Below, one piece after another: positions 52,025 through 59,835 of a DNA stretch of 64,000 bases. A program made the position numbers and the translations under genes. Each line of letters opens with the position of its first letter. Position 1 is the first letter of the stretch. The DNA comes from CAYRWR01 sp964537555. GTDB taxonomy: Bacteria; Spirochaetota; Brevinematia; Brevinematales; CAYRWR01. The stretch lies in contig CAZIAD010000004.1 of NCBI GenBank assembly GCA_964537555.1, forward strand, positions 62,001-126,000. The letters are read 5' to 3'. The notes below the pieces were generated by a model. The model worked only from the letters and a program-made list of their open reading frames with translations. It searched no databases and was not told the origin of the DNA.

Positions 52025-52669
52025 ATGGCATTGTCAAACACCAATATCTACGCCTCTAAGAGTGATGAAGAACTCATCAAGATACTTCACAGTAACAAAG
52101 CCGCTGAACATGAGTTTTACAGGCGTTATCGAATAAAAGCGAGCTGGTTTGTACGTAACTATAAGCTTTCAGCATTGGAAAGGGATGATGTCATTCAGGA
52201 AGGGATGATAGGTTTATTCCTGGCTCTGGAGACCTTTCAGGAAAATAAAAATATTAAGTTTTCGACTTATGCATCGGTATGCATCAAAAACCGGATGCAA
52301 AATGCTCTGTCCCGGGTCTGGCGTATTAACACCCGGACTGATAACCGGCAGGATGTAGAAGATATTATCGGGGGGCAGAATCCCTTTGATGAAGTCCTGA
52401 TGTCGGATCTGGGGCAGGCCCTGGAGCAGGCCGTGCAGGATCTGGATAAAAGTGAGAAATTAGTGCTCACCCTCTATCTCGATAAAAAAAGCTATCAGGA
52501 GATTGCAAAAGAGCTTGCCATTTCCACAAAAAAAGTAGATAATATACTTATGCGGCTTAAGTCCAAATTAGCCAGCCGTGTGGCTCAAGGGCCGATTGAC
52601 TTTTCAGTCAAAGACTGGAATGAGACATTAAGACATTCATTTCACAGGGGGCTTCGGCATGAAGATTGA
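52025..52669 (+). CDS. RNA polymerase sigma factor, SigH-like
   Basis: The frame extends upstream into the kinase gene, but ATG 52025 (AGGAAG upstream) gives 214 residues; TTG 52031 with GGAGG is an alternative. Region 2 is clear: AEHEFYRRYRIKASWFVRNY, DDVIQEGMIGLFLALETF and KFSTYASVCIKNRMQNALSR. A linker precedes region 4: LDKSEKLVLTLYLDKKSYQE and IAKELAISTKKVDNILMRLK, a helix-turn-helix. This resembles the sigma-30/SigH group rather than ECF factors. The 3' end overlaps the next gene by 11 bases, tying it to the downstream lipid transport genes. Confidence 0.88.
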   Translation: MALSNTNIYASKSDEELIKILHSNKAAEHEFYRRYRIKASWFVRNYKLSALERDDVIQEGMIGLFLALETFQENKNIKFSTYASVCIKNRMQNALSRVWRINTRTDNRQDVEDIIGGQNPFDEVLMSDLGQALEQAVQDLDKSEKLVLTLYLDKKSYQEIAKELAISTKKVDNILMRLKSKLASRVAQGPIDFSVKDWNETLRHSFHRGLRHED

Positions 52670-52964
52670 TTCCAAAGCACTGGCATTATCCATCGGGATC
52701 GTGTTTGCCATAGTAGTCTTGATTCTGGGTATGTGGTACTCTCTTACAGGCTTTGCCCAGGGGGTTGTGGATTCCCTGCAGCAGATATACGCCGGACTGA
52801 TATCTATCCGTTATGATATAAATGTTAGTGCCGGGAAAAACCTGGTGTCCAATATTCCCTCCATTTTAATGCTTACCGTCTTTGCTTTTGTGGATGGAAT
52901 TATCACAGGATTGCTGATTGGCTTTTTTTACAATCTGTTTATTCCCTCTGCTAAAAAGAAATAA
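52659..52964 (+). CDS. Two-helix small membrane protein
   Basis: The 101-residue protein overlaps the sigma factor gene end by 11 bases. Hydrophobic segments are ALSIGIVFAIVVLILGMWYS and ILMLTVFAFVDGIITGLLIG, the second ending FFYNLFIPSAKKK. Similar proteins are sometimes labelled holin-like, but no lysis genes are nearby and that label is not supported. It lies between a sigma factor and the mlaE gene and could be a membrane regulator or an accessory of the transporter. Confidence 0.65.
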   Translation: MKIDSKALALSIGIVFAIVVLILGMWYSLTGFAQGVVDSLQQIYAGLISIRYDINVSAGKNLVSNIPSILMLTVFAFVDGIITGLLIGFFYNLFIPSAKKK

Positions 52965-52982
52965 GAAATACAGGGTTGTGTA

Positions 52983-53771
52983 GTGAAGGTCCTGGATAAG
53001 TTAAAAGGAAATATTAAGGCCAGATTCAAATACCTGGGTGGTGTAGCTGCCCTGATAGTCTTTTCTATATACGAGTATCTCACAGATCCCAAAGGTAAAC
53101 GTATAGTAAGACAGATCCTTACCATGCAGATATTTTTTACCGGGAACCTGGCCCTCCGTATTATTTCTATTGCCGCCTTTTCTCTGGGTGGCGTCACAGT
53201 CCTGTTTTTATTTGAACAGATCAAGAGTTTTGGTGTGGTTGAGTTTAATACTATAGGTACAGTATTGTCCCTGATCATCATCAGGGTGCTGGGCCCTCTG
53301 TTTACTGCTATTATAGTGATCGCCCGCTCAGGAACTGCGGTAGCGGCTGAAATAGCCACCATGAATATTAATGATGAGATGAATGCCCTGGAAATGGAAG
53401 GTATAGATACACTGAAGATGCTTATTTTTCCCAGAATCATGGGTATGGCCATCAGTATGATACTTCTGGTCATCTATTTTGATGCTATTGGGATTTTCGG
53501 GGGATTTCTGGTGGGTATACTGCTGGGAAAGATCTCTCCCCTGATGTTTGTGCAATATGTGGTGAGCTCCCTGTCTTTACTGGACGTGTTTGCAGGGATA
53601 CTAAAGGCTGCCTTTTTTGGGCTGTTCGTGTCAGCTATAGCGGTATATCACGGCTTCCAGGCCCAGTTTTCTACCCAGGTCCCTATCGTGACTACGAATG
53701 CGGTAGTAAAAGGGATTTTTGCGGTATTTTTACTGGAAGTGATTTTTGATGTACTGTTGTTTATTAAGTAG
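52983..53771 (+). CDS. MlaE-type phospholipid ABC transporter permease
   Basis: MlaE-family permeases sit in the inner membrane and, with MlaF and an MCE protein, move phospholipids between the envelope membranes. The 262-residue protein begins at GTG 52983. The membrane block shows family features: SLIIIRVLGPLFTAIIVIAR, SGTAVAAEIATMNINDEMNA with the EQ-like loop LEMEGIDTLKMLIFPRIMGM, and GLFVSAIAVYHGFQ near the end. It lies 3 bases before the mlaF gene. Confidence 0.88.
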   Translation: MKVLDKLKGNIKARFKYLGGVAALIVFSIYEYLTDPKGKRIVRQILTMQIFFTGNLALRIISIAAFSLGGVTVLFLFEQIKSFGVVEFNTIGTVLSLIIIRVLGPLFTAIIVIARSGTAVAAEIATMNINDEMNALEMEGIDTLKMLIFPRIMGMAISMILLVIYFDAIGIFGGFLVGILLGKISPLMFVQYVVSSLSLLDVFAGILKAAFFGLFVSAIAVYHGFQAQFSTQVPIVTTNAVVKGIFAVFLLEVIFDVLLFIK

Positions 53772-53774
53772 AAT

Positions 53775-54500
53775 ATGAATAAGATAACTATACAGGATAT
53801 TTGTCTCAGCTACGGCGATACACCCATACTGAAGAATGTCAATCAGGAGATACAGGAAGGAGAGATATTTGCCTTTGTAGGCCCCTCCGGCTGTGGAAAG
53901 ACTCTCCTGCTCAAGATCCTGTCGGGACTGACTTTTCCCGATACGGGGCAGGTACTGTATCATGATGAAGTAGTGCATGATTACAATAAGACAAAGATGC
54001 TGGACTATCATAAGAAATGCGGGTTTGTGTTTCAGAACGCGGCCCTGGTGGGAAATATGAGTATCTATGAGAACCTTTCCCTGTACTATACCTACCATAC
54101 CAGATATACAGAAGATGAGATCAGGATGAGAGTACAGGATCTGCTGGATACTTTCAAATTCAAAGATGACGTAAATAACCGTCCGGCATCCTTATCTACC
54201 GGGGAAAGAATGGTCGTGTCCATTATGCGGGCAGTTTCTCATGATCCCGAGATCGTGTTTTGGGATGAACCCCTGGTCAATCTGGATAATGCCACCACCA
54301 CCCGGGTCAAGAAACTGATGCTCGAATTAAAAGAAAAGGGAGCTACTCAGGTCCTGGCCACCTATGATGGCAGACTGGCTCTTAGTCTGGCAGATCGTCT
54401 GTCAGTACTGGATGAAGGAAGCATACTTATGAGTGGTACTCAGGCTGAGATCAAAGCCTGGGATGACCCGGTAGTACGCCATATATTGAATTTGGACTGA
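53775..54500 (+). CDS. MlaF-type ABC transporter ATP-binding protein
   Basis: The ATPase of the Mla-type lipid transporter, 241 residues. Walker A is GPSGCGKTLLL, the ABC signature is unusual, ASLSTGERMVVSIMRAV (LSTGE in place of LSGGQ), and Walker B is IVFWDEPLVNLD. The D-loop and switch region follow (LATYDGRLALSLADRLS), with a tyrosine-aspartate where a histidine is normal. These shifts are notable but the fold is intact. It follows mlaE by 3 bases and precedes mlaD. Confidence 0.85.
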   Translation: MNKITIQDICLSYGDTPILKNVNQEIQEGEIFAFVGPSGCGKTLLLKILSGLTFPDTGQVLYHDEVVHDYNKTKMLDYHKKCGFVFQNAALVGNMSIYENLSLYYTYHTRYTEDEIRMRVQDLLDTFKFKDDVNNRPASLSTGERMVVSIMRAVSHDPEIVFWDEPLVNLDNATTTRVKKLMLELKEKGATQVLATYDGRLALSLADRLSVLDEGSILMSGTQAEIKAWDDPVVRHILNLD

Positions 54501-54533
54501 ACATCTATTATAATGTACTAAGAGGAGAGGGAT

Positions 54534-55322
54534 ATGCCTTTTATTTTCAAAAAAGCACAGAAGAGTGTGGCATCATTTATCATCATAGCTATCATCTTTA
54601 TGCTGGGGATGATCATACTGATAGGAAAGGGGAGCGGCCTTTTTGAACTAAAATCCCGGTATGTCACCATCATAGATGAGACATATGACATAAAAAACGG
54701 ATCTCCCGTAAAATACAAAGGCCTCGAAGTCGGCTCAGTCAGTAAGATCAAGCTTAATAAATCAGATAAAGTAAGACTGGAAGTGATTCTGGACAAGAAT
54801 TTTGCCAGTACCCATATCAAAAGAGACAGTGTGTTGAAGGTGGAAAAACAGCTGCTGGGATCTACGTTTCTCAGGCTTATTCCCTCTATCAGCACCAATG
54901 AGCCTTCTCTCACTCCGGGTTCACTGGTGTTTTCATCAGACATGCCCCGGGGTGTGGAGCTGATCGCCCTCTATACCAAAAAAAATCCCCCCAAGGCGGA
55001 TGAGCTTATGCTCAGAGTCAATGATATTCTGGGCACTGTCAGCGCGACTTTACCCGACATGATGGTCAATGTAGTAGGCATCACCCGCAGTCTGGATAGC
55101 ATAATGGCGGGCCTGGCCGGGGGCAGCGGGGCAGATGTGTCCTATACTATCAAGCGTATTCTCTGGAACGTAGATCAGCTGACCAGAGAGGATGAGAGTG
55201 AACTCATTCTTTTACTCAAAGAAAACCTGATTGAGCTGAAAAAGGTCATGCAGAACCTTCCCTTTGGTATGGGATCAGGCAAGACCAAGTCCAGTACTTC
55301 GATACAGGGAGGAGACAGATAA
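54534..55322 (+). CDS. MlaD-type MCE-domain protein
   Basis: The 262-residue protein has an N-terminal membrane anchor (IIIAIIFMLGMIILIGKGSG) and an MCE domain at about 35-125: IDETYDIKNGSPVKYKGLEV, GSVSKIKLNKSDKVRLEVIL and STFLRLIPSIST. MCE proteins form hexameric tunnels in the periplasm carrying lipid. The C-terminal part is helical. GAGGAGAGG precedes the ATG. The stop overlaps the next gene by one base (TAATG). Confidence 0.86.
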   Translation: MPFIFKKAQKSVASFIIIAIIFMLGMIILIGKGSGLFELKSRYVTIIDETYDIKNGSPVKYKGLEVGSVSKIKLNKSDKVRLEVILDKNFASTHIKRDSVLKVEKQLLGSTFLRLIPSISTNEPSLTPGSLVFSSDMPRGVELIALYTKKNPPKADELMLRVNDILGTVSATLPDMMVNVVGITRSLDSIMAGLAGGSGADVSYTIKRILWNVDQLTREDESELILLLKENLIELKKVMQNLPFGMGSGKTKSSTSIQGGDR

Positions 55323-56287
55323 TGAAAAAAGTATTTGTAGTATTTTCTCTGCTGTTACTGGTATCCTGTGGCGGAGGAGCTAAAAATCCCACAGTGAGAA
55401 ATGATATAAAAAGCCAGATCAAAGACCACCTGGCCCTGGGAGTGGAGGCATTTGCCACCGGTAATCTCCAGTCCTCAGAAAGTTACCTGACCCTGGCTCT
55501 TAATGAAGCCAAGTTAATTGACAATATGGGCGAGCAGATAAACGTCCTCATTAACCTGGGATCTGTATATATTGCCCAGGGCCTGACATCCAAAGCATCC
55601 AACATGATCTTTACAGCGGTGGATATGATCCGCTATACCGGCATACATAATTATGACTTTAATGTAAAGATCGTCCTGGGAAAGTATTATTCGCGTATGG
55701 AAATGATGGATATGTCCATCAAAGCATATAAACAGGCCTTAAGATTAGCCAAACAGCCTAATCAGCAGGCCATAGCCTATAATAATCTGGGCATTATTCT
55801 GCGTAAGACGGGTAATAACAAAGAAGCTCTCTGGAATCTCAACCGTGCCAAGGCCATCAATAAACGGAAGAAATTCTACGATCAGCTGGCCAATAATCAT
55901 TACAATATTGCCGAGATCTATTTTGAGCAGAATGACTGGAATAATGCACAGCGTAATTTTATGGAAGCCCTGACCTATGATAAGATCTCTGAAAATCCTC
56001 TGGGTATTGTGGATGATTTAAAGCGACTGGCTGAGATCTCCTTTACCCGTGGCAATACATTTTTAGGGGATCACTATTTTGCTCGCGCCCTGAGTGTGGC
56101 CCAAAGTGCAAAAAGTGAATATAAAGTCAATGAGATCAAAGCCCTCATCAAGAAATACAGCAAGACCCCGCAGAAAGTGGAACCCAAGAAACCCGTTACC
56201 GGGACTACCGAGATAAAAAGCACGGGTACCAGCGGCACCAATGCCCAGCCTAAAATAGTCCAACCACAGGAGACTAATCCTCAGTAG
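55322..56287 (+). CDS. TPR lipoprotein in the mla operon
   Basis: The 321-residue protein has a lipobox (VFVVFSLLLLVSC, then GGGAKN). About six TPR repeats follow: INVLINLGSVYIAQGLTSKA, AIAYNNLGIILRKTGNNKEA, NHYNIAEIYFEQNDWNNAQR and a last at SFTRGNTFLGDHYFARAL. The C-terminal tail is Pro/Thr/Lys-rich (KPVTGTTEIKSTGTSGTNAQ). It overlaps mlaD by one base and is the last gene before the convergent purU. It may tether the MCE complex at the outer membrane, an inference from order. Confidence 0.82.
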   Translation: MKKVFVVFSLLLLVSCGGGAKNPTVRNDIKSQIKDHLALGVEAFATGNLQSSESYLTLALNEAKLIDNMGEQINVLINLGSVYIAQGLTSKASNMIFTAVDMIRYTGIHNYDFNVKIVLGKYYSRMEMMDMSIKAYKQALRLAKQPNQQAIAYNNLGIILRKTGNNKEALWNLNRAKAINKRKKFYDQLANNHYNIAEIYFEQNDWNNAQRNFMEALTYDKISENPLGIVDDLKRLAEISFTRGNTFLGDHYFARALSVAQSAKSEYKVNEIKALIKKYSKTPQKVEPKKPVTGTTEIKSTGTSGTNAQPKIVQPQETNPQ

Positions 56288-56290
56288 GTT

Positions 56291-57154
56291 TTAGTCAAAA
56301 ACTACAGTCTTATTTCCGTAGACCAGCACTTTATTTTCCAGATGATTTTTTACCGCTCGGGATAACACCATTTTTTCCAGGTTTTTACCTTTTTCGATCA
56401 GATCCTGTATAGAATCTCTGTGACTGACTGTCACTACATCCTGAGCTATGATGGGCCCCTGGTCCAGGTCCGCCGTGGCATAGTGGCTGGTCGCTCCGAT
56501 GATCTTTACTCCCCTGGTATGAGCCTGGTGATAAGGTTTGGCACCGATAAATGCGGGCAGGAAGGAATGATGTATATTGATGATCTTATGATGGAACTCT
56601 TCAGTAAAAGAGGGGCTCAGGATCTGCATATATCGGGCCAGCACGATCAGATCTATCTTCATTTCTTTTAACAGAGCAGCTTCTTTCTGTTCCTGCCCTG
56701 CTTTATTCTCTTTGTTTACGGGAAAATAAAAATAATCCAGGTTAAAATAGCGGGCCACTGGTTTCAGGTCTTCGTGGTTGGAAATAACGGCCTTAATATC
56801 ACATTTTAATTCACCTGATTTATTGCGCAATAATATATCATAGAGGCAGTGGTCGAATTTCGAGACAAAAAGTGCGATTCGGGGGATGTAATCAGAAAAA
56901 GACAATTGCCAGTGCATGGAAAATTTATCCGCAATAAAACTAAAAGCTTCCTTTATTTTGCTCTTGGGAATGGAAAACCCCGAGATCTCCCACTCCATAC
57001 GCATAAAATAAGTGTCGGAGTCGATATCTGAATGCTGATCAAAGTGGATGATATTTCCGCCATTGATAAAGATAAAGTGAGATATTTCAGCTACTATCCC
57101 GTTTTTATCGGGGCAGGATAACAATAAGACTGCTGTTTCACCTGTATGTTTCAT
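56291..57154 (-). CDS. purU: Formyltetrahydrofolate deformylase PurU
   Basis: PurU hydrolyses 10-formyl-THF to formate and THF, balancing one-carbon pools. The 287-residue protein has an N-terminal ACT domain (VLLLSCPDKNGIVAEISHFI) and a GART-like domain with KCDIKAVISNHEDL, DLIVLARYMQILSPSF, KIINIHHSFLPAFIGAKPYH and GVKIIGATSHYATADLDQGP followed by IIAQDV. The N-H-D type catalytic residues (N/H/D within IHHSFLP and LDQGP) are kept, and the ACT domain separates it from PurN. Length is normal. Confidence 0.94.
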   Translation of the reverse strand: MKHTGETAVLLLSCPDKNGIVAEISHFIFINGGNIIHFDQHSDIDSDTYFMRMEWEISGFSIPKSKIKEAFSFIADKFSMHWQLSFSDYIPRIALFVSKFDHCLYDILLRNKSGELKCDIKAVISNHEDLKPVARYFNLDYFYFPVNKENKAGQEQKEAALLKEMKIDLIVLARYMQILSPSFTEEFHHKIINIHHSFLPAFIGAKPYHQAHTRGVKIIGATSHYATADLDQGPIIAQDVVTVSHRDSIQDLIEKGKNLEKMVLSRAVKNHLENKVLVYGNKTVVFD

Positions 57155-57218
57155 TCCACTTTCTCCTTCAGGTTTTGATTGAACCTTATACCTTCTGATA
57201 TATTGAATAATTCACCTT

Positions 57219-58034
57219 TTATTTACTTAAAAAATGCATTTTGGCCAGACTCTTGAACATTTCCGGTTTATTTCCATCCCGCAGGCTTATGAATAATTTT
57301 CTTGCCACAGGACCAGATCCCTTGGGGATTTCTGTCGCCTGGCTGTTTATCCATTCCACGAAATGATGCCGGGCAATAATAGAAGCTGCTGCCACTGCCG
57401 GGTACTGTTCCGCCCGAGGAACAATGCTGATATCCCGGGATACAGAACGGGAAATATCCCTGTTTTGCTGCTCCGATGCAGAAAAGCGATCCAGAATGAT
57501 CTTATCATAAAGTGATGCATCGAAAGAGTGTATCAGTTGTTTGTACTGGTCTATCATGAGCAGATTCAGGTTCCCCCATTTATCATAAAGGGGGTTATAT
57601 TCCTGGGGAGGGAGAATCAGCACCTTCCACTGGACTTTTTGTTTCAGGAACTGAAAATGCCGGTATATCTGGTCATCATTGAGTTTCTTGGAGTCACAGA
57701 TACCGGCTGATTGTAATTCTGGTTCCAGGCTGGTAGGTACAATAGCCCCCGCCAGGACCAGAGGCCCGAAAAAGTCCCCCTTGCCGGATTCGTCCAGTCC
57801 CAGTATAGACTGTGAGAATGTAGTGCTCTGTTTCAAATAGCCCTGTATCAGCGACTGGATCTGTTCCTGACTGGTTTTTGGCCCCTGGATCAGTACCTTG
57901 CCGCTGTGATAAAAAGTGATGTGTCCACCACTGCGGCTGGCCTTCCAGTAGGCATAGGGTATCTCGGAAAAGCTAAAGCCTTTTTCCTCCAGAAGGATAT
58001 GCAGGGGCGATGCCAGGGTCTTGTCTAATAACAT
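57219..58034 (-). CDS. rnhC: Ribonuclease HIII
   Basis: RNase HIII cuts RNA in RNA-DNA hybrids. The 271-residue protein has an N-terminal TBP-like domain (SFSEIPYAYWKASRSGGHIT, KVLIQGP) followed by the nuclease core: SILGLDESGKGDFFGPLVLA (the D-E-G-x-x-x-x-G element with D/E/D), DKIILDRFSAS, and a DxxS-type segment IARHHFVEWINSQ. The extra N-terminal domain and the DESGKGDFFGP motif mark RNase HIII, not HII. It has a normal length and overlaps no neighbours; the CPBP gene lies 9 bases upstream. Confidence 0.9.
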   Translation of the reverse strand: MLLDKTLASPLHILLEEKGFSFSEIPYAYWKASRSGGHITFYHSGKVLIQGPKTSQEQIQSLIQGYLKQSTTFSQSILGLDESGKGDFFGPLVLAGAIVPTSLEPELQSAGICDSKKLNDDQIYRHFQFLKQKVQWKVLILPPQEYNPLYDKWGNLNLLMIDQYKQLIHSFDASLYDKIILDRFSASEQQNRDISRSVSRDISIVPRAEQYPAVAAASIIARHHFVEWINSQATEIPKGSGPVARKLFISLRDGNKPEMFKSLAKMHFLSK

Positions 58035-58042
58035 AGGCAGCC

Positions 58043-58783
58043 TTAATGTAGGAGTTTGAACAGAAAACTGGCACTATCCATAAAAATGGATATGGTGGAA
58101 TGCAGAATGGCCCCATACCAGAACGTCCTGGTCTCCCGGGACAGAATAGCCAGAGCCAGGCCTGCGATGATGGAGCCCAGCTGCTCTGAAAAGGGTTTTC
58201 CTATGTGCAGCAGGATAAAGGGCACCAGCCCGATCAAAATAGATGCCGCTCCAAATTTTTGTTCAAAGGGGAAGAGAAGAAAACCGTGGCAGAAATATTC
58301 CCAGGAGGATACATAAATAAAAAGGCTGGCCTGGAATAATATAAATACGCCGATGCTGCTGGTGCTGTATTTTACCATGGGGTAATAACGGGACAGATCA
58401 GGAAAAATGAATAATCCTGCCACAATCACTACCATCATGAATCCCAGCAGTATGAGGCTGAGCTGCATTCCCACTTTGTTCTTTACCATTTTCAGAGAGG
58501 GGAAATATGCTTTATCCTTCCTGAGAAAGATCAGTGAATAGACAAAGGGAACCAGGAAGAAAAAAATAAAACCAAACAGAAAACTGCTCATATATTGGAG
58601 ATAAGTACTAAAGTCTTTTGTTTTTTTGATCTGTTCCAGAAACATCTGCCTGGTCCAGGTCTGAATGACCGAAGCTCTGGATAACTGGTAAAACAGCAGA
58701 AAACACAGGGAAGCGATCAATACTATAAACAGCTCTTTTGTGAGGTAGGGTTTGAGTAGTGCCTTTATTTTTTCTTTTAACAC
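58043..58783 (-). CDS. CPBP-type intramembrane protease-like protein
   Basis: The 246-residue protein has six to seven hydrophobic segments. The CPBP (Abi) motif is degenerate: SSWEYFCHGFLLFPFEQKFG stands for the usual EExxxR, then IGLVPFILLHIGKPFSEQLG with a histidine, and WYGAILHSTISIFMDS with the second histidine. The first Glu of the EE pair appears absent (WEYFCHG), so catalytic activity is uncertain. It is the first gene of the CPBP-rnhC pair on this strand. Confidence 0.72.
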   Translation of the reverse strand: MLKEKIKALLKPYLTKELFIVLIASLCFLLFYQLSRASVIQTWTRQMFLEQIKKTKDFSTYLQYMSSFLFGFIFFFLVPFVYSLIFLRKDKAYFPSLKMVKNKVGMQLSLILLGFMMVVIVAGLFIFPDLSRYYPMVKYSTSSIGVFILFQASLFIYVSSWEYFCHGFLLFPFEQKFGAASILIGLVPFILLHIGKPFSEQLGSIIAGLALAILSRETRTFWYGAILHSTISIFMDSASFLFKLLH

Positions 58784-58876
58784 GGTACCATCCTTAATAG
58801 GCTATATTATAGTGAATAATGCCGAAAATATCAATGGAGTCTCCTAAAAATAATCACCATCAAGTAAAAATAAAAT

Positions 58877-58905
58877 TTGACAAATCACTATCTTATTATT
58901 ACACT
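58877..58905 (+). promoter_or_regulatory. Promoter-like site for the response regulator gene
   Basis: A perfect TTGACA (58877-58882), 17-base spacer and TACACT (58900-58905). It sits in the 238-base gap between divergent genes, about 115 bases before the ATG. Confidence 0.52.
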
Positions 58906-59021
58906 GTATAGGAAAATAGATTGTATTAAGATTACAATTGTTATATTGTTAAATATCGGGTTGCTATGATCAAGACGGAGCAAGGTTCCGGATGATATTC
59001 CCGATCTAAAAGGAGACATTC

Positions 59022-59741
59022 ATGTCAAGAGTACTGGTAATCGAAGATGAAAAAAGCCTGGCCATGGCTATCAAGGATAATCTTGAATTCGAAGGATATG
59101 AAGCAATCGTATCTATGGAAGGAAAAGATGGCCTCAATCGTGCATTAAATGAGACTTTTGATATAATAGTCCTGGATATCATGCTGCCGGAGATCAATGG
59201 TTTTGAGATCCTGCAGGAATTACGAAAAGTAAAAAAAGATGTCCCGGTGATCATAACATCTGCCAAGAACCTGGATGAAGACAAGGTATTCGGACTCAAT
59301 CTGGGAGCGGATGATTATGTGACCAAACCCTTTTCCATCATGGAGCTGGTAGCCCGTATTAGGGCCCAGTTACGCCGGGTGAATACCCTGCGCGGTTCTA
59401 TGGGACAGAGCTCAGGCCCTTACCCCGGATATGAGCCGGTATCTCTCAAGATCGGGGATGCCATAGTCTATCTGGATAAGATGGTATCAAAGCTCGGCGA
59501 TGAAGAATTTCCTCTTACCCCCAAAGAACTGGGTATCCTGCGTCTGCTCTATAAAAACCGGGGAAAAGTAGTGCCCCGTGAGATGATGATGAAGGAGATC
59601 TGGGGTGAAGATGTGTTCGTGACCGAACGTGTCATAGATACCAATGTAGTCTCCATACGTAAGAAAGTGGGGGATACGGGTAGAAGGGCTAAGTTTATCC
59701 GTACTGTGTTTGGTGTGGGTTACAAAATGGTTGAAGGCTAA
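59022..59741 (+). CDS. OmpR/PhoB-family response regulator (orphan)
   Basis: The 239-residue protein has a receiver domain with the acidic pair E8/D9, phospho-acceptor D52 (FDIIVLDIMLPE), the T/S switch (ITSAKN) and K in YVTKPF. The C-terminal winged helix is of OmpR/PhoB type: LTPKELGILRLLYKNRGKVV, VTERVIDTNVVSIRKKVGD and FIRTVFGVGYKMVEG. AAGGAG precedes the ATG. No histidine kinase is adjacent; the only kinase in the window is at 50812. A terminator follows directly. Confidence 0.93.
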   Translation: MSRVLVIEDEKSLAMAIKDNLEFEGYEAIVSMEGKDGLNRALNETFDIIVLDIMLPEINGFEILQELRKVKKDVPVIITSAKNLDEDKVFGLNLGADDYVTKPFSIMELVARIRAQLRRVNTLRGSMGQSSGPYPGYEPVSLKIGDAIVYLDKMVSKLGDEEFPLTPKELGILRLLYKNRGKVVPREMMMKEIWGEDVFVTERVIDTNVVSIRKKVGDTGRRAKFIRTVFGVGYKMVEG

Positions 59742-59758
59742 ATAATAGAGTTTTATAT

Positions 59759-59788
59759 AAAAAACCCCATTATATAATGGGGTTTTTT
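59759..59788 (+). terminator. Palindromic intrinsic terminator
   Basis: CCCCATTATATAATGGGG (59765-59782) is a perfect 18-base palindrome flanked by six A before and seven T after, making a long A/T-extended stem. It should end transcription of the response regulator gene and may act in both directions. Confidence 0.85.
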
Positions 59789-59835
59789 TGATTTTCAGCT
59801 CAAACAAGGTTATATTAAGGCATACAGGGGGGATT

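Noticed and set aside
52659..52964. Phage holin
   Set aside because: Only topology resembles a holin; no lysin or phage genes are near and it overlaps a sigma factor gene.
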